Shown in pieces: positions 43,371-51,779 of a DNA stretch of 64,000 nt. How positions within the stretch are numbered: the first letter of the stretch is position 1; the number at the start of each line of letters is the position of its first letter. The notes below the pieces were generated by a model. The model did not search any database, was not told the origin of the DNA, and saw only the letters and a list, made by a program, of their open reading frames with translations. The DNA comes from an uncultured Bacteroidota bacterium (GTDB lineage Bacteria; Bacteroidota; Bacteroidia; 2-12-FULL-35-15): assembly GCA_903847205.1 (NCBI GenBank), contig CAINDA010000061.1:124001-188000 (forward strand), in the 5' to 3' direction. The position numbers were made by a program, and so were the translations under genes.

Positions 43371-43966
43371 ATAAACCAGCAATGAAAATACTAATAGCCG
43401 GCGTGGGGGGACAGGGGATTGTTTATCTCAGCAATATTATTGTGGAAGCTGCAATGTTAGCAGGAATTCCTGTCAGTGTCAGCGAAATTCACGGACTGTC
43501 GCAGCGCGGCGGAGTAGTTACATCAGGTATCGGATTAGGTGAACATTGCACCGGTTTCATCGGCAAGGCTGGCGTTGATTTTCTTATCGGGCTGGAACCC
43601 TTGGAAACACAAAGGTGTCTTACTTTCCTTCATAAAAACAGCAGTGTGATTTTTGGAAATCACCGCATACTGCCATATTCTGTTAATGCTCAGATGGCAG
43701 CATATCCCGATGTTAATTTATTTGTGAGTTATCTCAAAGAGCAATGTAAAGAAGTCATTTATATTCAAAATTTTCCTGAAAATATGGATGCAGTACTTTA
43801 CAATATTTTTCTGCTTGGGAGGGCGTCACAAATGAAAGACTTTCCTATTAAAACATTGAAAATGGAGGAAGCTATTAACGCTGTGGTTGCGGGTTATCAT
43901 AAAGAAAAAACATTAAATGCATTTAATCAAGGTTTGAATTTTGAATTGAAAAAACAATCTGTGTAA
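43367..43966 (+). CDS. iorB: Indolepyruvate oxidoreductase beta subunit
   Basis: A 199-residue pyruvate:ferredoxin oxidoreductase gamma-domain protein. I use the ATG at 43367, which overlaps the upstream stop as ATGA; 43349 is an alternative that adds six residues. Signatures are ILIAGVGGQGIVYLSNII near the start and SEIHGLSQRGGVVTSGI near residue 40, both diagnostic for IorB. Together with the iorA fusion it completes a two-subunit 2-oxoacid oxidoreductase for aryl pyruvates. Confidence 0.93.
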   Translation: MNKPAMKILIAGVGGQGIVYLSNIIVEAAMLAGIPVSVSEIHGLSQRGGVVTSGIGLGEHCTGFIGKAGVDFLIGLEPLETQRCLTFLHKNSSVIFGNHRILPYSVNAQMAAYPDVNLFVSYLKEQCKEVIYIQNFPENMDAVLYNIFLLGRASQMKDFPIKTLKMEEAINAVVAGYHKEKTLNAFNQGLNFELKKQSV

Positions 43967-43986
43967 AAATATTTTACTTAAAAAAT

Positions 43987-44520
43987 GTGAAAAAAACTAA
44001 AACTAAAACAGAAAAGCTTCACGAAGTCTCCTTCACATTGAATGAGAAAAAAGTTTCCTGCAAAATAAAAGCATCAGTATTACTGCTTGATTTAATTCGC
44101 GATGTGTTTGAATTGAAAGGTACAAAACCCGGTTGCGGCGAGGGAGAATGCGGCGCCTGCACGGTGCTGATAAATGGTGCTCCGGTCAACTCCTGCTTGT
44201 TTCTAGCTGTGAACGCGGATGGGAAAAATATCACAACCATAGAAGGATTAACAAAAAGCGACGGATCGCTTCATCCTGTTCAAGAGTCGCTGGTAGCGCA
44301 TGGAGCAGTACAATGCGGTTTCTGCACATCAGGCATGGCTATGTCAATAAAAGGCTTGATGAATCAATATGAAAACTCGCATAATGTTCCCGGAGAAATT
44401 AAAAATGGTATCCCTTCAAGGGATGAGATAAAAAAACATCTCGAAGGAAACTTATGCAGATGCACGGGTTATGTAAAAATTATTGATGCTGCTGAAGCAA
44501 TGTTTAAACAAGAGCAATAA
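43987..44520 (+). CDS. Mo-hydroxylase [2Fe-2S] subunit
   Basis: A 177-residue small subunit of the xanthine dehydrogenase/CO dehydrogenase family, with a GTG start. The N-terminal plant-type cluster uses GCGEGECGACTVL plus a later Cys in PVNSCL; the second cluster uses QCGFCTSGM and NLCRCTGY. This subunit relays electrons between molybdopterin and FAD. The large and FAD subunits follow within nine and four bases. Confidence 0.95.
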   Translation: MKKTKTKTEKLHEVSFTLNEKKVSCKIKASVLLLDLIRDVFELKGTKPGCGEGECGACTVLINGAPVNSCLFLAVNADGKNITTIEGLTKSDGSLHPVQESLVAHGAVQCGFCTSGMAMSIKGLMNQYENSHNVPGEIKNGIPSRDEIKKHLEGNLCRCTGYVKIIDAAEAMFKQEQ

Positions 44521-44528
44521 TATTTAGA

Positions 44529-46841
44529 ATGATTAAGAAACTAAAAATTATCGGAACACCTGTCCCTAAGCACGATGCGGCAATCCGTGTATCTGGCAGA
44601 GCAATTTACGGACACGACATTGTGCTTCCCGGTATGCTGCACGGCGCAATCCTGCGTACCGAACATCCTTCGGCAATTATTGAATTCATTGATGTTTCAG
44701 AAGCAAAAAAACTTTCAGGAGTAATCTGCATAATCACTGCGGATGATGCAGATGTTAATAATATAGGATACAAGCGCGATCATCCCATCCTAAAAAAAGG
44801 TGAAGCGAATTGCACGCGTGATGAAATTGCTGCTGTTGCCGCGGAGACAAAAGAAATTGCAAGAAAGGCCTTAAATCTTATCAAAGTAAAATATAAAATA
44901 AGAAAAGGAATTTATGAAACCTCTGAAGCCCTGAAGGAGAGCGCTCCTCAGATAAATAAATTCAGTAGCGGCAAATTTGAAAATAAAAATATCGCAGAGA
45001 AGTTTCATTACGAGCATGGAAACATCGAGGAAGAGAAAAAGAAAAGTGCACACATTATATCAAGGAAATTTACGCTGCCCCGGATGACTCACGCCTGCAT
45101 GGCTTCCAGCAACATTACGGCATCTTTCAATAATATTGACAAAAAATTATTGCTGTACAGCTCCACGCAGGTACCTTTCCTTTATCAGCGTGATATGGCA
45201 CATGCGCTGAAAATGAACCCTTCTGATATCCGCGTTATCCAGCCCGTTATCGGCGGAGGCTTCGGAAGCAAGCTGGATATGCATCCCTTCGAACCGATTT
45301 GCGCTTTGCTTTCAATTAAAACAGGCAGACCGGTGCAGCTGATTTATTCACGCGAAGAAGAATTTATCGCATCACCTATCCGCCAGCCCATGGAAATAGA
45401 GCTGACAGCCGGAGTGGATAAAAAAGGAAATTTCACTTTCAGAGAAATAAATATTGTAAAAGATAATGGCGCATATACTTCATGGGGCGCTACCACTCCA
45501 TTTGTAATCATGCAGGCCTTTTCATCGCTTTATAAAATAAAAGCATGCAGGTTTAATTCAACTGCAGTTTATACCAATAATGTTTTTGCAGGATCATTCA
45601 GAGGTTACGGAAATCCGCAGGCAACGTTTGCTTTGGAGAGAGTGATTGACCTGCTGGCTGATGAACTCGGAATGGATAAAGCCGAAATCCGCCTTCTGAA
45701 TGCAAATGAAAAAGGCGAAGCAACAGGTCAGGGTCTGCACTATGAAACATGCGGGCACAAAGAGTGTTTGGAGACTGTTATTAAAAAATCAAACTACAAG
45801 CAGCATGCTGCACATAACAGACAGAGCGGAAGATTTTTGCATGGAACAGGCCTTGCCTCTATGCTTCACGTAGGCGGCGGTGCAAAAATATACCGTTCAG
45901 ATGGATGCGGCACTATTTTAAAAATTGATCCTTATGGATATTGCACTATCATCACAGGTTCCAATGAAATAGGGCAGGGCTCTGAAACAGTGCTGGCAAT
46001 GATTGCTTCAGAAGAGTTAGGTATCGAATTGAAAAAAATCAAAGTCATAAATACCGATACCGATATAAAGCCCTGGGATGTTGGTGTTCATGCATCACGT
46101 ACAAGTTTTGTTGCAGGCAACTCGCTGCTTGGCGCGATAAAAATTCTTAAAGTAAAATTGAATAAAAAAGCAGCTGAACTTCTAAAAACCAATCATTCAA
46201 ATTTCGATTACTCGGATAATAAAATCATTTCGCTGAAATCAAATGACAGCATTGCTTTGGATAAAGTAGTGCGTGAAATGCACTTTTCAGAGCCTAATGA
46301 ACTTGCCATTGCAGATTATTTTTATGAGCCATCCAGTAAATTTCAGGACAAAAATTTTAAGGGAAATGTTTCGGGCACTTACGCATTCGCTTCACAGGCA
46401 GTTGAAGTGGAAGTAGATACTTATACCGGCAATGTAAGGGTATTGAATGTGTATGTTGCACAGGATGTCGGCAGAGTGCTCAATCCTCTTTTATTGGACG
46501 GGCAGATTGAGGGCGGTGTTGTGCAGGGCATAGGCTATGCATTAACAGAAGAGCTCCTGATGAAAGAAGGAAAAATACTGAATCCGAATTTCCATAATTA
46601 CAAAATGCTCACTGCCGCTGATGTTCCCGACATTCACTTTTTCCCTGTAGAAACAATTGATAAGGAAGGGCCATACGGAGCAAAGGGTGTTGGTGAAGCA
46701 TCCTTGATACCTACGGCTGCGGCAATAGCAAATGCTGTATGTAATGCACTGGACGTGGAAATTTTGGAGCTGCCCATCACTCCAGAAAAAGTATTGGCTG
46801 CAATTGCAGGAAAAAAGAAATTGAAAACAGAAAAAATTTAG
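44529..46841 (+). CDS. Mo-hydroxylase molybdopterin subunit
   Basis: A 770-residue catalytic subunit of the xanthine dehydrogenase family. It contains VIGGGFGSKLD near residue 240 (Mo-cofactor binding), GSFRGYGNPQATFALE near 355, TGSNEIGQGSE near 477 and the catalytic-Glu motif GAKGVGEASLIPTAAA near 716. The sequence at the usual AYRGAGRPE position is FRGYGNPQ, as in several aryl-CoA and heterocycle hydroxylases. In this setting the reaction inferred is water-derived hydroxylation of the indole C2 to the oxindole. 4-Hydroxybenzoyl-CoA reductase or nicotinate-type hydroxylase would be the alternatives. Confidence 0.92.
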   Translation: MIKKLKIIGTPVPKHDAAIRVSGRAIYGHDIVLPGMLHGAILRTEHPSAIIEFIDVSEAKKLSGVICIITADDADVNNIGYKRDHPILKKGEANCTRDEIAAVAAETKEIARKALNLIKVKYKIRKGIYETSEALKESAPQINKFSSGKFENKNIAEKFHYEHGNIEEEKKKSAHIISRKFTLPRMTHACMASSNITASFNNIDKKLLLYSSTQVPFLYQRDMAHALKMNPSDIRVIQPVIGGGFGSKLDMHPFEPICALLSIKTGRPVQLIYSREEEFIASPIRQPMEIELTAGVDKKGNFTFREINIVKDNGAYTSWGATTPFVIMQAFSSLYKIKACRFNSTAVYTNNVFAGSFRGYGNPQATFALERVIDLLADELGMDKAEIRLLNANEKGEATGQGLHYETCGHKECLETVIKKSNYKQHAAHNRQSGRFLHGTGLASMLHVGGGAKIYRSDGCGTILKIDPYGYCTIITGSNEIGQGSETVLAMIASEELGIELKKIKVINTDTDIKPWDVGVHASRTSFVAGNSLLGAIKILKVKLNKKAAELLKTNHSNFDYSDNKIISLKSNDSIALDKVVREMHFSEPNELAIADYFYEPSSKFQDKNFKGNVSGTYAFASQAVEVEVDTYTGNVRVLNVYVAQDVGRVLNPLLLDGQIEGGVVQGIGYALTEELLMKEGKILNPNFHNYKMLTAADVPDIHFFPVETIDKEGPYGAKGVGEASLIPTAAAIANAVCNALDVEILELPITPEKVLAAIAGKKKLKTEKI

Positions 46842-46844
46842 TGT

Positions 46845-47714
46845 ATGAATTTCGAAATAATAAATCCCGGTACTACTAAAGAACTTCTTGCTGCAGTTAA
46901 AAAGTTTCAGAAAGAAAACTTCCGCTTTGGAGCCGGCTGTACCGATTTTCTGATGGAGCTGAAAAAAAATCCATCGGAAGGATTAACAGTTATTAATCTT
47001 TCTCAGGTGAAGGATGCTCAGTTCAACGGTTTGAAAAAATCTGTAAAAGGCCTGCGGATGGGAGCAATGCTTACAGCTCATAAAATTGTAATGAACGAAG
47101 AAATTAAAAATAAGTATCCCGTTTTACACAATGCAGCTGAAAGTCTTGCCTCCACACAAATAAGACAGGTTGCAACAGTCGGTGGAAACATGTGCACAGC
47201 TTCTCCTTCCGGTGACATTGCCTGCGCTTTGGCTTCACTTCAGGCTGATTGCGAACTCTTAAGCACCACAGGAAAAATAAGAAATGTTAATATCAACAGC
47301 TTTTTTGCAGGACTAAGGAAAACTGTACTCAAAAAAAATGAGATTTTGTACGGCATTTCAATTCCGGCAAATATCAAAAGCACAAAAAATATTTTTTCAA
47401 ATTTTATAAAAGTCGGAACAAGACGTTCTATGGAGTGTTCAGTTGTTTCATTGGCTTACCATATTCAAACGGACAGCAATGGAATAATAATTAAGGCGGG
47501 TGCTGCAATAGGAGCATCAGCACCAACTATACGCTTCGCGGCAACCGCATGCGATTTTTTGATCGGCAAAAAGTTTAAAAATATTACTCAGAAAGAAAAA
47601 GAAGAATTCGCTGAAAAAGTATTGTCTTACGCATCGCCGATAACTGATATCCGCGCAACAGCGGGGTACAGAAAAGAAGTATTGTTTAACATCAGTAAAA
47701 GTATTTTTGAATGA
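46845..47714 (+). CDS. Mo-hydroxylase FAD subunit
   Basis: A 289-residue medium subunit: an FAD_binding_5 domain (AAVKKFQKENFRFGAGCTDF near residue 16 and ATVGGNMCTASPSGD near 107) and a C-terminal CO dehydrogenase flavoprotein domain. At 289 residues it has no room for the extra 4Fe-4S loop found in 4-hydroxybenzoyl-CoA reductase HcrB, which argues for normal oxidative operation to an acceptor. It overlaps the aminotransferase gene by four bases. Confidence 0.93.
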   Translation: MNFEIINPGTTKELLAAVKKFQKENFRFGAGCTDFLMELKKNPSEGLTVINLSQVKDAQFNGLKKSVKGLRMGAMLTAHKIVMNEEIKNKYPVLHNAAESLASTQIRQVATVGGNMCTASPSGDIACALASLQADCELLSTTGKIRNVNINSFFAGLRKTVLKKNEILYGISIPANIKSTKNIFSNFIKVGTRRSMECSVVSLAYHIQTDSNGIIIKAGAAIGASAPTIRFAATACDFLIGKKFKNITQKEKEEFAEKVLSYASPITDIRATAGYRKEVLFNISKSIFE

Positions 47715-48721
47715 CAACAGTAAAAATTATAAAACTTTCAGCCAATGAAAACTGCTATGGCTGCTCTCCTTCGGCATTAAAAGCTGTTCAGGATAAACAT
47801 AAAGATGTTCATTTATACCCGGAGGTAAATCCTCTTGCACTAAAAGAAAAGTTAGCCGAAAAATTCAGGGTTAAAACATCAAATATTGTTGTTGGAGCCG
47901 GCTCTGTAAGAATCATTGACGGACTTATCCAAACTTTTGTCGGGCAGGGAGAAGAGGTTTTAACATTTGAAAAAAGTTTTATTGCCTATGGTCAGTTTGC
48001 TGGTTTTCACAAACGCAAATGCCATTTTGCTCCTCTCACAAATTTGCAATGCAGTCCTGAAAATTTGCTGCCATTTATTAATGATAAAACACGTTTGATA
48101 TTCATTGCCAATCCCAATAACCCTACAGGTAATATCATTTCACATATTGAATTAGAAAAATTACTGAGTAAGATTTCAAATAAAATTATTGTTGCTCTTG
48201 ATGAAGCCTATGCAGAATATGTTACCGAGGCATCTTTTCCAAATGCTGTTGAACTTCGGAAAAAATATTCCAACCTGGTAATCCTTCGTTCTTTTTCAAA
48301 AATTTACGGACTCGCCGGCTTGCGCATTGGTTATGCCATAATGCATGAGGAACTCGCAGCCAAGATGGCTGAAGGGCAGATTCCATTTTCATTAAACTAT
48401 CTTTCGTCCAGTGCAGCCATTGCTTCTTTAGATGATTTAGATTTCGTAAAAGGTTCTGCGCTTGCGAATACAGAGCAGCGTGATTTTTTGTTTAATGAAC
48501 TAAAAAAGCTTGGATACAATACCATTCCATCACATGCCAATTTTATTTATCTCTGGTTTGAGACAGATACAGCCAAAACAAAAACATACAATACGCTTTT
48601 CGTCAACGGAATTATCATCTGTGATATGAAAGTTTTCGGCCAGGAAAATGCTCTAAGAATTACAATCGGTGAAAAAGAAAGCAATCAAAAAATAATTTCA
48701 GTCCTGGCAAAATGGCTGTAG
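47711..48721 (+). CDS. HisC-like class I/II aminotransferase
   Basis: A 336-residue PLP aminotransferase of the histidinol-phosphate/aromatic amino acid group. KLSANENCYGCSP near residue 8 and the substrate segment NPNNPTGN near 137 are typical; the PLP lysine is in RSFSKIYGLAGLRIGY near 197; RITIGE close to the end carries the carboxylate Arg. No other his genes are in the window. Being the last gene of the operon, overlapping the Mo-enzyme FAD subunit by four bases, it is more likely to be an aromatic (tryptophan) aminotransferase feeding indolepyruvate to IorAB. Confidence 0.88.
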   Translation: MTTVKIIKLSANENCYGCSPSALKAVQDKHKDVHLYPEVNPLALKEKLAEKFRVKTSNIVVGAGSVRIIDGLIQTFVGQGEEVLTFEKSFIAYGQFAGFHKRKCHFAPLTNLQCSPENLLPFINDKTRLIFIANPNNPTGNIISHIELEKLLSKISNKIIVALDEAYAEYVTEASFPNAVELRKKYSNLVILRSFSKIYGLAGLRIGYAIMHEELAAKMAEGQIPFSLNYLSSSAAIASLDDLDFVKGSALANTEQRDFLFNELKKLGYNTIPSHANFIYLWFETDTAKTKTYNTLFVNGIIICDMKVFGQENALRITIGEKESNQKIISVLAKWL

Positions 48722-48736
48722 CGCCGGTGTTTGTTC

Positions 48737-48800
48737 CCCGCAAATAGCGCAGATTTGCGCAGAAGTGTTTTTGTCAGCGAAAATCTGCGCTATCTGTGGG
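48737..48800. repeat. Inverted AAATCTGCGC repeat downstream of the operon
   Basis: CCCGCAAATAGCGCAGATTT and AAATCTGCGCTATCTGTGGG are inverted copies (18 of 20 bases pairing) starting about 15 bases past the last operon stop. The transcript would fold into a long hairpin. It lacks a clean T run, so it may protect or process the operon's 3' end more than terminate it. It belongs to a common intergenic repeat type. Confidence 0.7.
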
Positions 48801-48937
48801 AAATAAAATGGAGTATCTAAAAAACCGCCGGCAGTTTATTTTATTAAATGCATCATAAAACAAAATTGCAAACGTTATGAACATGATGAACAACGGTATT
48901 CGCTTTGCGGAAAAATTAACTCAATAAAAACTTTTGC

Positions 48938-49609
48938 ATGAAAATCAATTCAAAAAGTTTAGTAATTGTATTAATTTTTTATTTGATACATTCATTATCA
49001 TCGGCACAGGAAATAAAAGCCCCGTCTGCAGACCCTACTGGCTATCTTTCAATGGGGGCGCGTAACTGCGCCAGCATATTTACTACAAACGGAAAGTCGT
49101 TTGTAGGAACCGGAATGGGCGGTCAGTTTGCACTTCACATCGCAAAAGATTTTAATTCACATTGGTTTGCCGATTGGATTACCAGCAATATCAATAACCT
49201 CGCGCAGCGGAATGATTTTCACAGCGGATTTTCAATGATGCCGGAGGTGCTATCAATTCCTGCAGGGGCGAGACGTATCGCGCTTTACCCCCTTGCCGGT
49301 TTTTGTATCGACTACACAAAATTTACAATCACATCAGGTAAAAAAAGTGCTCCCGGACCAAACTATATAGAGCGCTATAGTTTTGCGGCTCAGGCTGGGT
49401 GCGGAGCAACCATACCTATTTCGGACCAGTTAGATTTTTCATTGGAAGCGCATTACATGCTTCATGTGGGCACTGATGTTGACATTGCATTGAATGATAA
49501 TGAAGTCACTCTTATCAAGCAGTCAGGAAATAATCTTGAAGGTCATTTTATTTTAGCAATAAGCATGGATTTTAAACTCTTTAAATTATGGCAAAAAAAA
49601 TCATCTTAA
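48938..49609 (+). CDS. Outer-membrane beta-barrel-like protein
   Basis: A 223-residue secreted protein with a signal peptide (residues 1-23, ending SSAQ) and a series of alternating hydrophobic strands ending in an aromatic/hydrophobic strand (GHFILAISMDFKLF), the pattern of small outer-membrane beta-barrels. No specific family recognised. The 3' end overlaps the next barrel gene by 22 bases, so they are expressed as a pair. Confidence 0.65.
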   Translation: MKINSKSLVIVLIFYLIHSLSSAQEIKAPSADPTGYLSMGARNCASIFTTNGKSFVGTGMGGQFALHIAKDFNSHWFADWITSNINNLAQRNDFHSGFSMMPEVLSIPAGARRIALYPLAGFCIDYTKFTITSGKKSAPGPNYIERYSFAAQAGCGATIPISDQLDFSLEAHYMLHVGTDVDIALNDNEVTLIKQSGNNLEGHFILAISMDFKLFKLWQKKSS

Positions 49610-50199
49610 AATTGCTGATTGTTCTTGCTTTGCCGAGTTTTAGTATCGCCCAGCAAGCGGAAAAAATAACCACGCTGAATAAGTTAGTTATTGTGCAGGC
49701 AACAATTTCTCCGGGTTACATGCCTTATCACGGAGGTATATGGAATTCATATTTTCATGCAACCCTCGAATGGGGGTTTGATAACAGAGTATCTATCCGT
49801 TCCGACGGCTCTTACTTTTTTACTACTCAGGGCGATTACAAACCGTTTAAAATGAATCACAGTTTATTGCTCGGAGCATTTTATCATTTCCCAAAAAATA
49901 AAAGCGATTTTTATTTCGGGCTGCAGCCTGGCATGGCCTGCGTACAGCAAAACTCCTATGTTTATAACGACAGTTCTATCAGTAATCCACGCTTGAAAGT
50001 GGCGCCTATCATGACTGCAGCAATCGGCGCAAATTATTTTTTCTGGAAATACATGAATATGTTTGTTGCATTAAAACTCATTCATGGCACTCATATTTCT
50101 GATTACGGCACTTCCATTCCTCTTGATGAACTGCGCATCTCTGCCGGATTAGGATGGCATTTTCAATTCTCAAAAAAACAGGGCTTGCTTAGAGACTAA
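49588..50199 (+). CDS. Outer-membrane beta-barrel-like protein
   Basis: A 203-residue protein with a signal peptide (ALPSFSIAQQ cleavage region) and barrel-like strands, among them SYFHATLEWGFDNRVSIRSDG, HSLLLGAFYHFPKNKSDFYFG and the last strand LRISAGLGWHFQF. It looks like a small outer-membrane porin-like or OmpW-type barrel in layout, without a recognised family. Partner of the preceding gene by overlap. Confidence 0.65.
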   Translation: MAKKIILKLLIVLALPSFSIAQQAEKITTLNKLVIVQATISPGYMPYHGGIWNSYFHATLEWGFDNRVSIRSDGSYFFTTQGDYKPFKMNHSLLLGAFYHFPKNKSDFYFGLQPGMACVQQNSYVYNDSSISNPRLKVAPIMTAAIGANYFFWKYMNMFVALKLIHGTHISDYGTSIPLDELRISAGLGWHFQFSKKQGLLRD

Positions 50200-50368
50200 A
50201 TTATAAGTCGATTTAAATTTTATTTGTGATTCGGGCCAGCATTGTCTGCCATAATAAATTGGATTATTTCTTTTAATTTGGATAGCTTTGTAAGTAAAGT
50301 GGCATTAACTAGATTCGTTAAGGCTGAATTGTAGATCAGTCACGAAATGCAGATTTGAATTGGAAAAA

Positions 50369-50836
50369 ATGAGAATACTGAAATTTTTATTTGAAAATAA
50401 AATTGACCTAATAAATAATGAATGGTTTGAAAAATTTGATTTAGATTCAAAATTTATTTTAAATGGAGTAAAAATTGGAGACAATGAAAAGAAAATAAGA
50501 AATGGCATAGTGGTAATAAATTTTCAAAGAGGAATAAATGAGCATTGCCTAGTTAGAAGCGATAATTTTGAATACAATTACAAAATTATAAATGGAAAAG
50601 TTGTTGGGTTTAGCAGGAGAAATACTGCAAACAAGACTAAAAATGAATTTATTTTAAAACTAGGTAAACCGATAAAAGCAGAGCCGATAATTGGACAAAT
50701 TTATAATATGTATTCCTTCGATATTGATGGATATGAATGGCTTTATCGAAATAAAATAAAATTAGTTTTGGATAATAAAGAAGAAAAGGTTGAGGCAATA
50801 CACTTTGGTGAAGAATTAGGATATTTTGAGAATTAA
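50369..50836 (+). CDS. AT-rich orphan protein
   Basis: A 155-residue cytoplasmic-looking protein (no signal, no membrane span). The start is the ATG at 50369; a TTG nine bases upstream is an alternative. It is rich in Lys, Asn and Ile, and the DNA is clearly more AT-rich than its neighbours, hinting at recent acquisition. The C-terminal part repeats hydrophobic-charged strands (YNMYSFDIDGYEWLYRN, IKLVLDNKEEKVEAIHFG), as in small beta-rich immunity-like proteins, but I recognise no family. Confidence 0.6.
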   Translation: MRILKFLFENKIDLINNEWFEKFDLDSKFILNGVKIGDNEKKIRNGIVVINFQRGINEHCLVRSDNFEYNYKIINGKVVGFSRRNTANKTKNEFILKLGKPIKAEPIIGQIYNMYSFDIDGYEWLYRNKIKLVLDNKEEKVEAIHFGEELGYFEN

Positions 50837-50904
50837 AAAAAAACAAAACCCAGGAACTCTATTTTCAATTTTCTCATAATTTTTAAAACCAACAAACAAA
50901 CCCA

Positions 50905-51264
50905 ATGGAAAAAACAACATTCATTCAAACCTACCTGCTCACATTTGCATTCTGCATAGCAGTTACAATTGCTTTAATTATTCTAATTAACAAAGGCCTC
51001 AGAAAGTTTTTCGAAAATCTCAGTCAGGATAATGATATTGCAAATTTTTTCGTCAAGCTGACAAACATAATTATACTGCTTGGCGGAATCGGCGCAGCTT
51101 TGAAAAGCGGTTACCAGACAGATGAAAAATCAAACTGGCTCACCCTTATCTGGGATTCAGCTGCACAGGCGCAGGAATCGTTAGGACGGTTATTTTTAAC
51201 ATTAATGATTTTGGCAGTTACATTTTTCATACTTCACCTTATTGCAAGACGAATAAGTAAATGA
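50905..51264 (+). CDS. Small membrane protein, first of a pair
   Basis: A 119-residue protein with three likely membrane helices: about 9-29 (LLTFAFCIAVTIALIILI), about 48-65 (FVKLTNIIILLGGIGAAL) and about 95-113. The stop overlaps the next start as ATGA. The two genes share a layout (N-terminal helix, central G-rich helix followed by a polar loop, C-terminal helix), suggesting ancestral duplication. No family recognised. Confidence 0.65.
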   Translation: MEKTTFIQTYLLTFAFCIAVTIALIILINKGLRKFFENLSQDNDIANFFVKLTNIIILLGGIGAALKSGYQTDEKSNWLTLIWDSAAQAQESLGRLFLTLMILAVTFFILHLIARRISK

Positions 51265-51644
51265 AACCCTGGACTGAATTTCATATTGCTGTTGTTTATT
51301 TTGCCGGGTTGTTTATAGCAATACTTGCGGGTTTCGTAATTGTGTTATATCTCCGCCCGCTGAAATTTGTAATTAATAAAATAACCGGGAATTTCGACAG
51401 GCTTTGGACGGGCAGTTTCAAAACCACAATCATGCTTGCCGGGCTGTTCGGCGCAATGTCCGTTACATTCCGCGACTGCCATGGAAATTACGACTATTTG
51501 CTCAAATCAAAACAAGCACTCATTACAAAAGGTCTTGAGCAGGTTTCTTCTTCCTTTGATTATTTAGCAATAATTTTAGGACTCTGGCTCCTTATTTTTT
51601 TGATACTACGGGCAGGAAATAAAGATAAAATATCTCGCACATAA
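51261..51644 (+). CDS. Small membrane protein, second of a pair
   Basis: A 127-residue protein with three predicted helices (about 8-30, 50-67 and 98-117) and a central IMLAGLFGAM segment that parallels ILLGGIGAAL in its neighbour. The C-terminus is basic, consistent with a cytoplasmic tail. Function unknown; a two-component membrane complex is the simplest reading of the overlap. Confidence 0.65.
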   Translation: MKPWTEFHIAVVYFAGLFIAILAGFVIVLYLRPLKFVINKITGNFDRLWTGSFKTTIMLAGLFGAMSVTFRDCHGNYDYLLKSKQALITKGLEQVSSSFDYLAIILGLWLLIFLILRAGNKDKISRT

Positions 51645-51779
51645 GTCAATATAAAAAGCATTTTTAGCCAGAATAGAATATGCTGTGCCACTCGGTGAAC
51701 TCTCTGCCTTACAGGGGAGTTTTTGAAAATTAAAATGTTTAAATTTATCCTTTCTTTTAGAATTTGCTAAACATAAAAC

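Larger units (their letters stand above)
21496..48721 (+). other. 18-gene putative indole/tryptophan catabolic operon
   Basis: All 18 genes lie on one strand. Many stops and starts overlap (HyuA/HyuB by 14 bases; RidA/dehydrogenase, dehydrogenase/HMGS-like, HMGS-like/thiolase, STAS/IorB and FAD-subunit/aminotransferase by one to four bases). The larger gaps are short and mostly hold dispersed repeats. No internal terminator was seen. The gene content is the enzyme set of anaerobic indoleacetate degradation (Mo hydroxylase, ATP-dependent lactam hydrolase, CoA-transferase, B12 mutase, decarboxylating acyl-CoA dehydrogenase, beta-oxidation) plus an indolepyruvate oxidoreductase and an aminotransferase. 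Pathway assignment is inference; operon structure is read from the sequence. Confidence 0.75.

Noticed and set aside
44529-46841. Molybdoenzyme considered as a purine (xanthine) dehydrogenase
   Set aside because: No purine catabolic genes or XdhC are adjacent, and the three-subunit layout with aryl-CoA enzymes fits a different substrate.
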